Of a DNA stretch of 64,000 nucleotides, positions 1 through 11,956 are shown one piece after another. Under the pieces are notes generated by a model. It searched no databases. It saw only the letters and a program-made list of their open reading frames with translations, and had not been told where the DNA came from. The translations under genes were made by a program, and so were the position numbers. Source of the stretch: Dactylorhiza incarnata (lineage: Eukaryota; Streptophyta; Magnoliopsida; Asparagales; Orchidaceae); assembly GCA_033032865.1 (NCBI GenBank), contig JAWHQI010000166.1, positions 5,394,001 through 5,458,000 on the forward strand, in the 5' to 3' direction. Each line of letters begins with the position of its first letter. The first letter of the stretch is position 1.

Positions 1-611
1 ACGAAGTAACCCATGCTTATAGTTTATATATGTCTTAATATCATATACCATGTCAATGAAAAGTATTATAGATAGTGTACATGAAATACATGTTGATACA
101 TAGAAATGCTATTATGAAAATAGATATGTTTAATTGCTTCAATGCTCACCTTGTTAATCAGTTAGAAATGGTACTGTGATGGTAATAGGTATATTATTAT
201 ATATATTGCTCACATGTTTGCATGTATAGCAGGTTAAAGAAATAGTGTTTCACTTAGTCTTTACTAAAGACTAATGGTTTCCAACGCTAAATTTTTTTAG
301 GTAAAGGCAAGTCTCAAGCAGGATATTACTAGAGCTTTGAGAACGCGTAGTTCTCTTTTGAGTGGAAATCACTTTGCCTTTTTATAGTAATTTTGCTTCT
401 GGTCATGTATAACGTTTAAAGGCCACTATCTGTATTGTAATTAGAAATGTTTAAAAATATGACTTGTAATCATGGACTGGAATAACTAAATGAAGACTCT
501 TATATGTGAATGTGCTCATTGTGATTAAATGTGTGTATATATGTGTGGGGAATGTATCTAATAAATGTGAAATGATGTTACTGATGATTGTGATGGTTAC
601 GGGCCGTTATA
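1..611 (+). mobile_element. 5' LTR (3' part only) of Ty3/gypsy element 1
   Basis: This segment is repeated almost base for base at 12517-13127, where it is the end of the 3' LTR. The 5' LTR therefore begins outside the window and ends near 611, where the last bases read TA instead of the CA of the other copy. A primer binding site follows after six bases. By eye the two copies differ by only a few percent, with some one- to two-base indels, so insertion was moderately recent. Confidence 0.9.
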
Positions 612-617
612 ATTTAG

Positions 618-630
618 TGGTATCAGAGCT
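618..630 (+). other. Primer binding site (initiator Met-tRNA type)
   Basis: TGGTATCAGAGCT lies six bases after the LTR end. It is complementary to the 3' end of plant initiator Met-tRNA, the usual minus-strand primer of many plant LTR retrotransposons. It fixes the LTR boundary and the plus-strand orientation. Confidence 0.88.
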
Positions 631-769
631 AAGTTTCAATAACCCTGGCCACAATGAGTACATACACGTATAAAAGTCAAAAACGTTGAAACCGTAGGGT
701 AGAAAATTACTTTAAGTAATGCTGACTGAAGTTCTTTTATTTGTGAAGGACTCTACTCAGCATACTTAA

Positions 770-3700
770 GAGAATGTGCCGGTAGATGGGTATGCTATGC
801 ATGTTCATCAAGAGTATCTGAGTCAGGAACACCCAACAGTTGAACCAACTGCTTCTCCACAAGTGGCAATGCAGGCCCCACCACAATTGACTGACTTAGC
901 ATGCATGTTAGCTGAAGTTATCAAGATGGTGCGAGATGTTCCTTTTGCTGTTCCACTAGTTGAGTCAAGTGTGCCCGCACGACAAAGACAGTTGGATGTG
1001 GATTTGAAACAGTTTCTAGAGTTTAAGCAACCAGTCTTTCGAGGAGGTCTCTTTCCCTTGGAGACCGAGGATTAGATCTCACGCATCGAAACAGACTTCG
1101 TGGTTATGTTATGCCCAGATGACAGGAAGGTGGGCTTAGTTTCTTTCCTCCTAGAAGGAGAGGCTAAGAGATGGTGGGTGAATGTTCGGGGATGATTGGC
1201 AGGTCGAGGGCAAGGTAGTATTCCTTGGGCCACCTTCGTGCAAGAGTTTACTGGATGGTTTGTACCGGAGTCTGAGAAGAAGCTACTACAGGATAAGTTT
1301 CTACGTCTCGTACAGGGTCCCCGATCTGTGTTGGAGTATGAGACAGAGTTTGCCAACCTGGCGTTCTATGCTGAGGCGGCGTTCATCCCAAATGAGAAGG
1401 AAAGATGTCGCAGATTCCAAGAAGGATTGAGAGACAGCATCCGATCGATTTTGGTGCCGCTGGAGATACATGACCATGGTGCTCTAGTTCAAAAGGCTCA
1501 TTTAATGGAGATAGATGCAGAAAAGACTCAACGAAGAAGGGAATTTGGGAAGAAGAGATCCCAGTGGATGGAAGAAAAGGGGTCTTCAGCTAAATCTAGA
1601 AATTCTTGGAAGTCGAAGGAGTCAGACAAGCAACCTCGACCGATAGAGAGTCAAAGTGTGGGATAGTTGCAGACACAGGAGACAAGGTGTGGGAAATGTG
1701 GAAAATTCCACAAGGGACAGTGTTTAGCTGGAAGAAATACATGTTTCTTCCGTCGTCAACCAGGTCAGAAGAGCAGGGAGTGTCCAAAACGGAAAGAAGG
1801 TGATAGTAGTGCGAGGAGGTTTCCTGCTCCTCAAGGCCAGATGGTTTATCAAATGGGTGTTTTCAGAGAGAATGAATCTTTAGCCTCAACATCAGCTCCA
1901 GTCGGATCATCGGTGGAAGAACGTCAGGTGCAACCTCACGTGTTTTATCTAAATCAACAAGAGGCTAAGGCAGATGATACAATAGTGACAGGTATGGTTT
2001 ATGTTTGCAGAAAACTGATGAAAGTTTTATTTGATACCGGTGCTAGTCATTCCTTCATGTCTGCCCATGTTTTGAATAATATTGCTGAAAAACCATACTC
2101 AACACGTACTACATTATATGTCACTCTGCCAAATAATCAAGTCGTATCAACCCAACAACGTATTGTAGTCCCTTTTGATCTAAACAATAAACATTTTGAG
2201 GTGGACGCAGTGGTCCTACCCCTTACGGAATTTGATCTAATTTTGGGAATGGATTGGTTGGTCCAGCATGAAGCTTTAATTGATTGTAAGAAGAAAGAAG
2301 TGATGGTTCATTGTGCAGATCAAAGTGTTATAGTGTTCCGGGGGTTAGGTGATGTGTCCAAGATGTTAATTTCCACATTGAAGGCATCTAACCAAATTCA
2401 GAAGGGATGTGAAGCGGTATTAGTGTTAGTAAAAGGGACACCAGAGGAAAAGAAAGATATCAAGAATGTTCCAGTTGTATGTGAATATCCGGAAATTTTT
2501 CCTGAAGAATTGCCAGGACTTCCGCCTAGAAGGGAAGTAGATTTTGAGATAAACTTAGAAGAAGGAGCAAGACCTGTTGCGAAAGCGCCGTATAGAATGA
2601 CCCCGAAGGAATTAGTAGAGCTGAAATGTCAACTGCAGAATTTAATTGACAAAAAGATGATTAATCATAGTACGTCCCCATGGGGAGCACCAGTGTTATT
2701 TGTCAAGAAGAAGGATGGAACATTGCGCCTATGCGTGGATTATCGCTTACTAAATAAACTAACGGTGAAAAATAAATATCCGCTACCACGTATAGACGAT
2801 TTATTTGATCAACTTGTTAATGTGAGGTGGTTTTCAAAAATGGATTTAAGGTCGGGGTACCATCAACTTCGCATTAAAGAGGGGGATATTTTCAAAACTG
2901 CCTTTAGCACAAGATACGAGCATTATGAGTTTGTCGTAATGCCGTTTGGCTTGACAAATGCCCCCGCAGCATTCATGGACATGATGAATCGAATCTTCAA
3001 GGATTATTTAGATCAATTCATTGTTGTTTTTATTGCTGATATTTTAATTTATTCAGCATCTGATGAAGAACACACTCAACATTTGCGGCTAGCATTGCAG
3101 AGGCTGAAGGAGAATCAATTGTATGCCAAATTCTCGAAATGTGAATTTTGGTTGCGGGAGGTGTCCTTTTTAGGACATGTAATAAATGAACAAGGTTTGT
3201 CTGTAGATCCTATGAAAGTTGATTCAATTCTAACCTGGCCGCAACCCGCAAATGTGACAGTAGTGAGAAGTTTTCTTGGCTTAGCAGGATAATATCGTAG
3301 ATTTGTTAAAGATTTCTCAAAAATGTCATTGCCAATGACGCAGCTGACACGGAAGAATGTTCCTTTCAAATGGACAGAAAATTGCAAAAAGGCCTTTGAC
3401 ACACTAATAGAGAGATTAATGACTGCACCTGTTCTCACTATGCCTTCAGGAACAGAAGGATTCCTCATTGATAGTGATGCTTCTTATAAGGGTTTAGGCT
3501 GTGTACTAATGCAACATGGAAAAGTAATAGCCTATGCCTCGCGTCAGTTAAAGGACGCTGAGAAAAACTACACGACTCATGATTTGGAGTTGGCTGCAGT
3601 AATTTTCGCTCTGAAAATTTGGCGTCACTATCTTTACGGGGTAAGGTGTGAAATTTTTACAGATCGTAAAAGTCTAAAATATATTTTCACACAGAAAGAA

Positions 3701-5422
3701 TTGAATCTCCATCAACGTCGATGGTTGGAATTCATCAAGGACTATGATGTGGAAATACAATATCATCCAGGAAAAGCAAATGTCGTTGCTGATGCTCTCA
3801 GCCGCAAGAATGTTGTTGATCAATCAACGTTAAATGTGTATAATATACAACTCTTGCATGAACTTGAACGGATGGAGATAATTCCAATTATTACAACAGA
3901 CGATAAACAGAGTCAATTATTTCAAATGCAAATTCGATATACTCTCAAGGATAGAATCCAAGAAGTTGTACCACAAGATGAGTATCTAGCTGGCATGATG
4001 GAGAAAGTGAAGAAGGGAGAAACTCAGAATTTCACAGAACAAAATGGTCTGTTGTTAATGAAAGAGAGATTGTGTGTTCCTGATGTGGACAACTTACGAA
4101 AGGAGATATTGTATGAGGCTCACAACAGCCCTTATGCAATTCATGCAGGACGGGCTAAGATGTTTCATGACCTGAAAGAAGACTTTTGGTGGTCTGGAAT
4201 GAAAAAGGACGTAGTTAATTATATTGCGTCTTGCCACACGTGCCAAGTGGTAAAAGCTGAACATCAAAAGCCCGGAAGTTATTTGTAGTCATTACCAATA
4301 CCGGAATGGAAATGGGAAGATATTGCCATGGACTTTGTCTTTGGCTTACCTCGTAGTAAGCTGGGTCGTGAGGATATATGGGTCATTATCGATCGACTGA
4401 CTAAAAGTGCACATTTTATACCAGTACGACAAGAAGGACAACATGAAAAATTGAGCGAGTTATACATAGATATTATCGTCAAGCTGCATGGTATACCTCG
4501 TACTATTATTTCTGATCGCGATGGTCATTTCACGTCAGAAAATTGGAAGCAAGTCCACAAACGTATGGGGATGAGATTATTGTTTAGTACAACATTCCAC
4601 CCCCAGACTGATGGACAATCAGAACGAACAATCCAATTTTTAAAAGATCTTTTGCGCATGGTGGTGCTAGATCTCAAGGGTTTATGGGAGAAATACTTGC
4701 CACTGGTAGAGTTCTCTTATAATAACAGCTATCAATCTTCAATCCAAATGGCACCTTTCGAAGCTTTATATGGTCGACGCTGCCGTACACCATTAAGTTG
4801 GGCCGAAGATGGGGAAAGAAAATTATATAATAAAGAGAAAATGGATAAATGGCACAATAAGATTGTACTTATACAACAATGAATGAAGATTGCACAAGAT
4901 CGTCAACAGAAGTATTTTAATGCTAAACACTGCATCATGGAATTTCAAGTTGGTGATTTTGTATGCTTGAAAATCAAACCGTTTAAGGGAGCTTCACGAC
5001 TGCGATGACTAGGGAAATTAAGTCCAGGTTATGTGGGTCCCTTTCCCATCATTGAACGGGTTGGTGAAGTGGCATATTGTCTGCAATGATCAGAAGCTTT
5101 ACAGCGATTACATGATGTGTTTCATGTCTCGGCACTTCGAAAATATGTCCATGATCCAAAGAAGATTATTCCAACGAAAAATGTTCAAATTGAAGCTGAT
5201 TTATCTAGTCTGACGGAACCTCTTCAAATCATTGACCGACAACAAAAGCAACTACGCAACCGAGCTATGAATTTTGTGCACGTATGGTGGAAGGGTCATT
5301 CTCGAGATGAAGCCACTTGGGAACGAGAAGACTCTATGAGGAATCTTTTTCCTCTTTTATTCAAAGAACAAGACGATTGCCTTTTCGAGGACGAAAAGTT
5401 CTCAAGAGGGGTTGTATTGTGA
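770..5422 (+). pseudogene. Gag-Pol polyprotein of Ty3/gypsy element 1 (chromodomain, Tekay/Del-like), 8 stops
   Basis: One reading frame stays in register from 770 to 5422 and shows the full gypsy order. Gag has an RWW motif near 1171. A zinc-knuckle region lies at about 1688-1790; in its second half Cys and His are replaced (CFFRR...Q...C). The protease has DTGAS at 2033. Reverse transcriptase lies at about 2500-3100, RNase H at 3323-3800 (DASYKG, DALSRK), and integrase has its zinc region near 4100-4260 and core from about 4328. A chromodomain-like end (VWWKGHSRDEATWE) lies near 5280. In-frame stops are at 1073 (TAG), 1193 (TGA), 1664 (TAG), 3290 (TAA), 4286 (TAG), 4880, 5006 and 5087 (TGA). 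No frameshift is seen. The usual DD of the RT active site reads AD (3035-3040). No good ATG opens the frame; the segment is open from 770 after a TAA at 767. The terminal TGA overlaps the first bases of the LTR. Non-functional. Confidence 0.92.
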
Positions 5423-6774
5423 CGTTCAACATTTTGGTACGTGCTATAATATATGTTATAACTTATTTACATCCCCTATGATGAACATTTTATAATAAAG
5501 AATGGAAATTAAAATCCCCTATGATGAAATAATAAAGGTATTACGATATTTTGGTGTACCTATGCTTATGAGGGTTACATGACTCTATGGGGATAAAATA
5601 TGTGCTTACGAGCTGGTTTGTTCACTAAATTAATATTAAGTATTATGTACAAATATATGGCATAACATATGTTAGCTGTAATGGGTTATTCAATACTTCC
5701 TTATGTGCGCATAATCATTGGGTTGGAAATTATTTTTATGACAAGGTGGCTGCTAGCTGATTTGGAAAAATTAAGCGGTGTTGATTAGTATCTAATGATG
5801 AGTTTAGTGGGAGAGTTATGTTGGGCGGTGGATAATAGGTGACTGCCTCTACGTGTTTTGTTCTGCTCTTCCTTATCCCTTGCCGACTCCTCACTGTGCT
5901 TATTATCTCAAACTTGCGGCTAGGGCAAGGCACATAACTCATCTCCCTCCTCCTCTTCTCTCATCTCAAACTCTCCGTGCCCTTGCGATTTCGAGTAGAA
6001 GGTGTTCTTGAAGGTTGGAATCGAAGCTTTGGAGAAGATTATTGAGGATTTAGGACTAGTGAACTCGATTCTCAGGCGGAATCGGGGCTCGGTTGTTTGC
6101 GACCTACGCAGTAAGTTTCATGTTCTTCTTCTTTACTTAATCTAAGTTTTCTTGCTCTTAATCGAGTTAGGGTAAGTCCTCAATGGTCGGCCATCGGTTT
6201 GGGTTTCCTTGCTTTTATGGTAAGATGGCTGTTTTGGGGCTTTGATGTTGTTTAATTGCTGGGTAACTATTCTAAATCTTGTAGTGGGTATGTGCGTGTG
6301 GTGCAGTGTTGTGTTGTGTTCGGTTTCAGTTAAGGGAAGTGCTGTGTATCCTTCTATGTCCCTATTCTAAAGTGCTTAGTGGCTGTGCATGTGCACTTAT
6401 GTTGTGTACGTGCTGTGTCTCTATCCTAAATTTGTGCAGTGACTGTGTTGTGGATGTTTTATTGTGTGCAACAACTGTGTTGAGATGTGTAGCACTTGTG
6501 AAGGATGTGCACAAGTGTGTGCTGTGTTAGCAGTAAAGTGTCATGTGCACTTGAGTAGGTAATGGGATGAGTTGTGAGTAGCCTAACCTAACGTGTGCAA
6601 TGAATATGTGTACATGTATGTGTGTTGTGTTGTGTCACCAATGCTTAACAAAGAAGTGTTTAGGCGCATGGGTGAGTGGGTGTATTGATGGAATACTTGT
6701 CCTTGGTCCTATATCTAACAAGGGGAAAGTTCAATTAAAACATGGTTTGTTAACCCTAGAAGTCAACGTCAAAT
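5418..6774 (+). mobile_element. 3' LTR of element 1, first part
   Basis: It starts TGTGACG directly after a purine-rich stretch (AAGAGGGG at 5404-5411) that serves as polypurine tract. The LTR resumes at 11957 after the copia insertion and ends at 13127, about 2.5 kb in all. It holds a GT-rich stretch (about 6290-6620) whose short cysteine-rich ORFs I consider chance. There is no gene in this stretch. Confidence 0.85.
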
Positions 6775-6928
6775 TGAATGAGAGAAGATTATTACATATT
6801 ATTACGGACCAATTGAGGCAATATATAGAGAATACAAGATGGTAGGATTGTGACACCTCATCAATCTGTGTGCCTCATACAATAAAAGATAATAAACCAC
6901 TAAAAGGAAATCCAATAAACCCAATACT
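6775..6928 (-). repeat. 3' LTR of copia element 2
   Basis: This is a 154-bp repeat matching 11803-11956 with only a few substitutions. On the minus strand it follows the purine-rich tract GAGGGGGAG (6927-6935). Its outer base pair reads AG rather than TG, a small decay. Confidence 0.88.
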
Positions 6929-6933
6929 CCCCC

Positions 6934-9900
6934 TCAAGCTGGCGGGAAGATATCAAGCAAGCCCAGCTTGCCATATGTAGAAAGGAGCCGGGAAGGCCCA
7001 ACAGCTTTGGTGAAGGCATCAACAATCTGGTCTGCAGACGGGACATAGGACGCTGCAAGAGTCCCTGAACGGATATGCTCCCTGAGAAAGTGAATATCCA
7101 CCTCAATATGTTTAGTCCTCTCGTGCAGAACTGAGTCAGATGCAAGCATGAGAGCAGACTGGTTGTCACAAACCAGTGTCGAGGAACTAGAAGGAGGAAA
7201 ACCAAGCTCGGTCAAGAGAGTACGCATCCAGAGAAGCTCGGTGGCGCCATGCGCCATAGCCCTGTACTCAGCCTCAGCAGAGGAGCGAGAAACAACGCTC
7301 TGCTTCTTGCTCTTCCAGGAAATAAGATTGCCACCATAGAAAGTGCACATCCCCAAAGTGGAACGGCGATCAGTTAGGGAGCCAGCGTAGTCAGAATCCG
7401 TGTAGCAGGTAAGATCGGAGGATGGTGATGAATGGTAGAAGAGCCCGAGGCCAGGTGATCCCTTCAAGTAGTGAAGGATCCGAAAAGCAGCATCCATGTG
7501 AGAAGTCCGGGGAGCATGCATGAACTGGCTGACCATACTCACAACAAAGCTAATGTCGGGACGAGTATTGGTCAGGTAGATAAGTCTTCCAACAAGACGC
7601 TGGTATCTGCTCGGATCAGGGAGAGGTTCGCCAGATTCAGCGTGTAATCGGTGGTTCGGGTCCATGGGTGTAGAGACTGGAGAGCACCCAAGAAGGCCAG
7701 TATCACTCAGAAGGTCAAGTGTATACTTCCGTTGAGACAAAGAGATCCCCTGGTGAGATCTGGCAACCTCAATCCCAAGAAAGTACTTCAGAGGCCCCAA
7801 ATCTTTGACCTCAAAAGCCTTTTGAAGTTCCCCCTTGATCTGGATTATCCCTGAGCTGTCGTCACCGGTAAGGATGATGTCATCCACATAGACCAAAATA
7901 ATGGCCCTACGACCATCAGCAGAGGTCCGAACAAAGCAGGTATGGTCGGCATGACATCTGGTGAAGCCACTCTAAAGAACAACAGTACCGAACCGCTCAA
8001 ACCAGGCTCGAGGGGATTGTTTCAGCCCATACAAGGACTTTTGCAAGAGGCAAACTCGACCCAAATACTCCCCCTGAAGCCTGTAACCAGGTGGCGGATC
8101 CATGTAAATCTCCTCAACAAGGTCGCCATTGAGGAAGGCATTCTTCACGTCCAGCTGATGAAGAGGCCACCCGTGGCAGGCAGCGAGGGAAATAAGGAGG
8201 CGGACAGTAGAAAGCTTGGCCACAGGAGCAAAGATCACCCCGTAATCCTCTGGAGTCTGAGTAAAGCCTTTTGCAACAAGGCGAGCCTTGTAGCGATCCA
8301 AAGATCCGTCGGCATTATACTTGACGGTGAACACCCAACGACAACCAACAGTCTTCTTGCCGATGGGAAGATGAACTAACCGCCAGGTGCCAGCCTTCTG
8401 TAAAGCGGACATCTCAGCTTCCATGGCTGCCACCCACTCAGGGTGCTGAAAAGCCTCAGTCGTCGAACTTGGAATTTTGATCTGGTCAGTGGCGGTGAGG
8501 AAAGCTCGGTACCCCTGTGAAAGGTGCTGGTAGGACACAAAACTAGCCACAGGATGATCAGTAACACAGGAACGCTTACCCTTGCAAATAGCAATAGGTA
8601 AGTCGGAAGAGCAAGAAACATCACCTGCCCGAGGAAGTGGCACCGAGCCCGATGAGCTGGGCTCGATCAGTGGATCACGAAGAATAGGGTGAACATGGGA
8701 AGGCCCACGGGGGCCACGAGTATATATCTGTAGAGGAGCAGAGTCTGGCTGGGAGATCAGGGGAACAGGAGATGAGAATGGTGGAGGAGAGGAAGGAGTA
8801 GAGTTAGGAGAGTCACAATAGAAGGGAACATCCTCAAAGAAAGTGACATCCATAGTATGGAAGGTCCGACGAGAAGAAGGATCATAACATCTATACCCCT
8901 TGGAAGAGGAGGAATAGCCCAAAAATAAACAACGGATGGCTCTGTCATCCAGTTTCGTCCGAGTCGGACGGCGATCCTGAACAAAGCAAACACACCCGAA
9001 GACTCGGAGAGGAATATGGAACAACGGGCGGCTGGGGGAAAGGAGACTCAAGGGGACACGACCAGCCAGAGGTTGGCAGGGGAGACGGTTGACTAGGAAA
9101 GTCCCTGTAAGAAGGGCAGCACTCCAGAAGGATTTGGGAGCATGAGCCCCACGAAGGAGGCAACGGGTCACATTTAGGAGATGACGATTCTTGCGTTCCG
9201 CTACTCCATTCTGCTCCAGAGTATAGGGACATGAGAATTGGTGGAGAGTTCCTTGGCTAGCAAGGAAGGCAGTAAACAAGGAAGAGGTGTATTCCCCTCC
9301 ATTATCAGATCGGAGGATCCGAATAGGGGATGAAAATTGGGTGCGAATCATATTCGAGAACCGTGTATATATGTCAAACACCTCAGACTTAGCACGCATC
9401 AAATAGACCCAACATCAACGGGTAAAGTCATCGATGAAGGAGACAAAATATCTAAAACCATCATAAGAAACGACCGGGGCAGGACCCCAAACATCAGAAT
9501 GAATAATATCAAAAGGTGCAGAAGTACGGGAAACAGAAGTAGGGTATGAAGTGCGTGTGTGTTTACTTAGCTGACAAACATCACACTGGAAAAAGTGCTC
9601 AAATAAGACACCCGGAAAAATAGAAGATACAATTTTAGGACTCGCATGTCCCAGCCGGGCATGCCAAATAGCAGGAGTGGCGGTGGTAGTAGTGGCAAAA
9701 CTGGATGGCGGAGGTGATGGTGCAGGAGGTGGGAGATCCAGCAGATAAAGCCCGTCGCGCTCACGGCCGGAGCCAAAAGTCTTCCTCGTGGTCAGGTCCT
9801 GAAAAACACAACCAGAAGGATCAAAAGTTATCGAGCAATGTAAAGCGCGAGTCAATCGACTAACAGAAAGAATATTTAAGGCTAGTTTGGGAACATGGAG

Positions 9901-11151
9901 TACAGAATCCAAGGAAAAAGAAGGAGAAAGAGAGACTGTGCCCTGGTGAAGAATCGGGGTCACAGAGCCATCGGCGAGGCGAACCTGCTGATGGACAGTC
10001 AGAGAGACAAGAGAGGAGAACAAGTGTGGCTCACCCGTCATATGATCAGTGGCCCCAGTGTCTATCACCCAGGGAGAGGCAGATCCCTTACTAGTGACAT
10101 GAAAGGCCGTCGGAGTACCTGATGCAGCGGCTGAAGTCGATGACGAGGGTCCAGGATCAGAGGCTGTCTGCGGCTGAGGTGGCAGAGCATAGTGCTGAAG
10201 CTGTAACTGAAGCTCCTGAACCTGAGCCATAAGCTGGCTCCAGTCAGCTGAAGGAGTCCTAGAGTCAGATGTAGTGGCGGCAGCGGCCCGAGGAGCGGAA
10301 GACTGCTGGCGTAGATGAGGAAAAAGCAGCCAACATCTGGACTTCTCATGACCGGTCCGGAGGCAGTGCTGACACTGAATAGAGGCAAACGGGCTCCCTC
10401 GGCCACCTCCGCGGCCCCTATGGGTAGAAGAACGCCCCCCTCGCACAGAAGGAGTACGACCCGAAGCAAGGGCCATCTGGTCTGGTGGAGAAGTAAGCGC
10501 TGGAACAGAAGTAGCAGTCAGGCGAGCACGACACTCATGCTCCTCTACCATGGAGTAAGCATCTAAAATATCTGGAAGCGGGTTCATGCTGACAATCTGA
10601 ACCCGAATCTGCTCAAACTCAGGGCGTAACCCCATCAGAAACTGATAGGTCTCTCGCTTCTCCTGTCTCCGCTTGGCAATAAGCATATCCTCGGAATGAG
10701 GAAAGGCACTCAGTGGCTCAAGGTCGGAAAGCTCCTGGAATATCCCAGAGAGAAAAGTGAAGTACTCATGCACAGAACGGTCACCCTGACGAGCAGTCGA
10801 AATCTCCTGGAAGACAGAGTAAATCCGCGTATCAACGCGTGTGTGCCCATAAGTGCGGGTCAGGGCAGCCCAAAGAGACGGAACGGAATCGAAGCACATA
10901 AACTGCTCATAAATGCGGGGCTCCATGGAGCATTGAAGCCACCCAAGAATCTTGAAGTTTTCCGTGCGCCATTGACGGAGAGCTTTTTCATCTTTCTCGG
11001 CAGGCTTGGGAACCCCATTAGGTTCAAGCCAATCAAGCTTGTCATGTCCGGCAAGATAGACACGCACGGAGTTGGACCAAGCAATAAAATTCTTCTCATT
11101 AAGAAGAGTGGTGGTGATGCGACGAGCAAAACTATCATTCGAGGAATCCAT
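6934..11151 (-). pseudogene. Gag-Pol polyprotein of copia element 2, two premature stops
   Basis: A single frame of about 1,400 codons on the minus strand. Gag starts at ATG 11151. A CCHC zinc knuckle (CQHCLRTGHEKSRC) lies near residue 261 and the protease motif IDTGATDHM near residue 365. A GAG-pre-integrase segment follows, then the integrase core (DDFTR, then the QNGVAERKNR region). The copia reverse transcriptase has QLDVKNAFLNGDL and an intact VYVDDII active site. RNase H has SWKSKKQSVVSRSSAEAEY. Two in-frame stops break it: TGA at 9417-9415 just after DDFTR, and TAG at 7974-7972 just after FGTVVL. There are no frameshifts. The stop codon overlaps the polypurine tract at 6934. The order protease-integrase-RT-RNase H is the copia order. 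Read-through of two codons would give a full-length product, so this copy died recently. Confidence 0.93.
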
Positions 11152-11787
11152 GGGATGAGATCAAGAGACCACCCAAAGAGATAGGGGAAAAAAGGCTCCA
11201 AAGGAGAAATAAAGAAGAGGGAAGATAAAAGAAATACTTAAACGGAAGGAGGAGATCCCATCCCCGAAGAACACAAAGGACCGTAGATCAAACCAAAAAC
11301 TAGGTCATAAAAAAAAATACCGGCCAACAGCATGAAGGCGGCAGACCTGGAAGATGACGAACAGCGGCGGAATCGTCAAGCATGGACGAACAGTAAGCAG
11401 CAGCGGCTCAGCATAGCAGCAGCGGTACAGAGGGCAGCCGGATGGTATACACTCGACCTTCGGAGAAGACGAGAACCAGAAGGATCTGGCACAGAAGAAG
11501 CAAACGTCAATCTGGCGCAGGCCTTCGACGGAAGAAGCGGAAGAAGCTCGACGTGGTCGTCGTCGTCGCCGGTGTCGACGGAATCGAGCGTCGATCTTGA
11601 AGCAGTCGTCGTCGATCGTCGATGCTGAGGAAGAGGCGAAGCGTGACGCGAGATGGGCCCTCACATCCTGTCGAGCGTGACGCGCCTGGATCGGGAAGAG
11701 GGATCGACGAGGATGGCGGGATCGGGATTTGCGAGAGGCGACGAGATGTTGGCGGGATCGAGGTTTTGGTGCGGGATCGGGATTTTT

Positions 11788-11799
11788 GCTCTGATACCA
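11788..11799 (-). other. Primer binding site of copia element 2
   Basis: On the minus strand TGGTATCAGAGC lies three bases after the LTR end (CATTCA, then ATT). It is the initiator Met-tRNA type and sits at the inner edge of the right LTR, which confirms the minus orientation. Confidence 0.9.
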
Positions 11800-11802
11800 A
11801 AT

Positions 11803-11956
11803 TGAATGAGAGAAGATTATTACATATTATTACGGCCCAATTGAGGCAATATATAGAGAATACAAGATGGTAAGATTGTGACACCTCATCAATCCGTGTG
11901 CCTCATACAATATTAGATAATAAACCACTAAAAGGAAATCCAATAAACCCAATACA
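11803..11956 (-). repeat. 5' LTR of copia element 2
   Basis: A 154-bp repeat starting TGTATTGGG and ending CATTCA on the minus strand. The roughly 640 bases between it and the gag ATG at 11151 form the leader and hold no convincing gene, although CG-rich ORFs occur there by chance. Confidence 0.9.

Larger units (their letters stand above)
6775..11956 (-). mobile_element. Complete Ty1/copia element 2 inserted in the 3' LTR of element 1
   Basis: The 5182-bp element on the minus strand is bounded by two 154-bp direct repeats. It has an initiator-Met PBS next to the right repeat, a purine-rich tract next to the left one, and one long gag-pol frame between them. It interrupts an otherwise continuous gypsy LTR, so it is younger than element 1. 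The flanking bases (tcaaa on the left, tcata on the right) could be an imperfect 5-bp duplication; I do not regard that as proven. The 154-bp LTRs are very short for a copia element with full coding capacity. Confidence 0.92.

Noticed and set aside
6306..6530. Cysteine-rich small protein
   Set aside because: It lies in a GT-rich stretch of the element-1 LTR; the Cys/Val/Leu composition follows from TGTG repeats.
6764..6774. Clear 5-bp target duplication for copia element 2
   Set aside because: The flanks match only imperfectly (tcaaa against tcata), and the ambiguity of the LTR edge makes the match weak.
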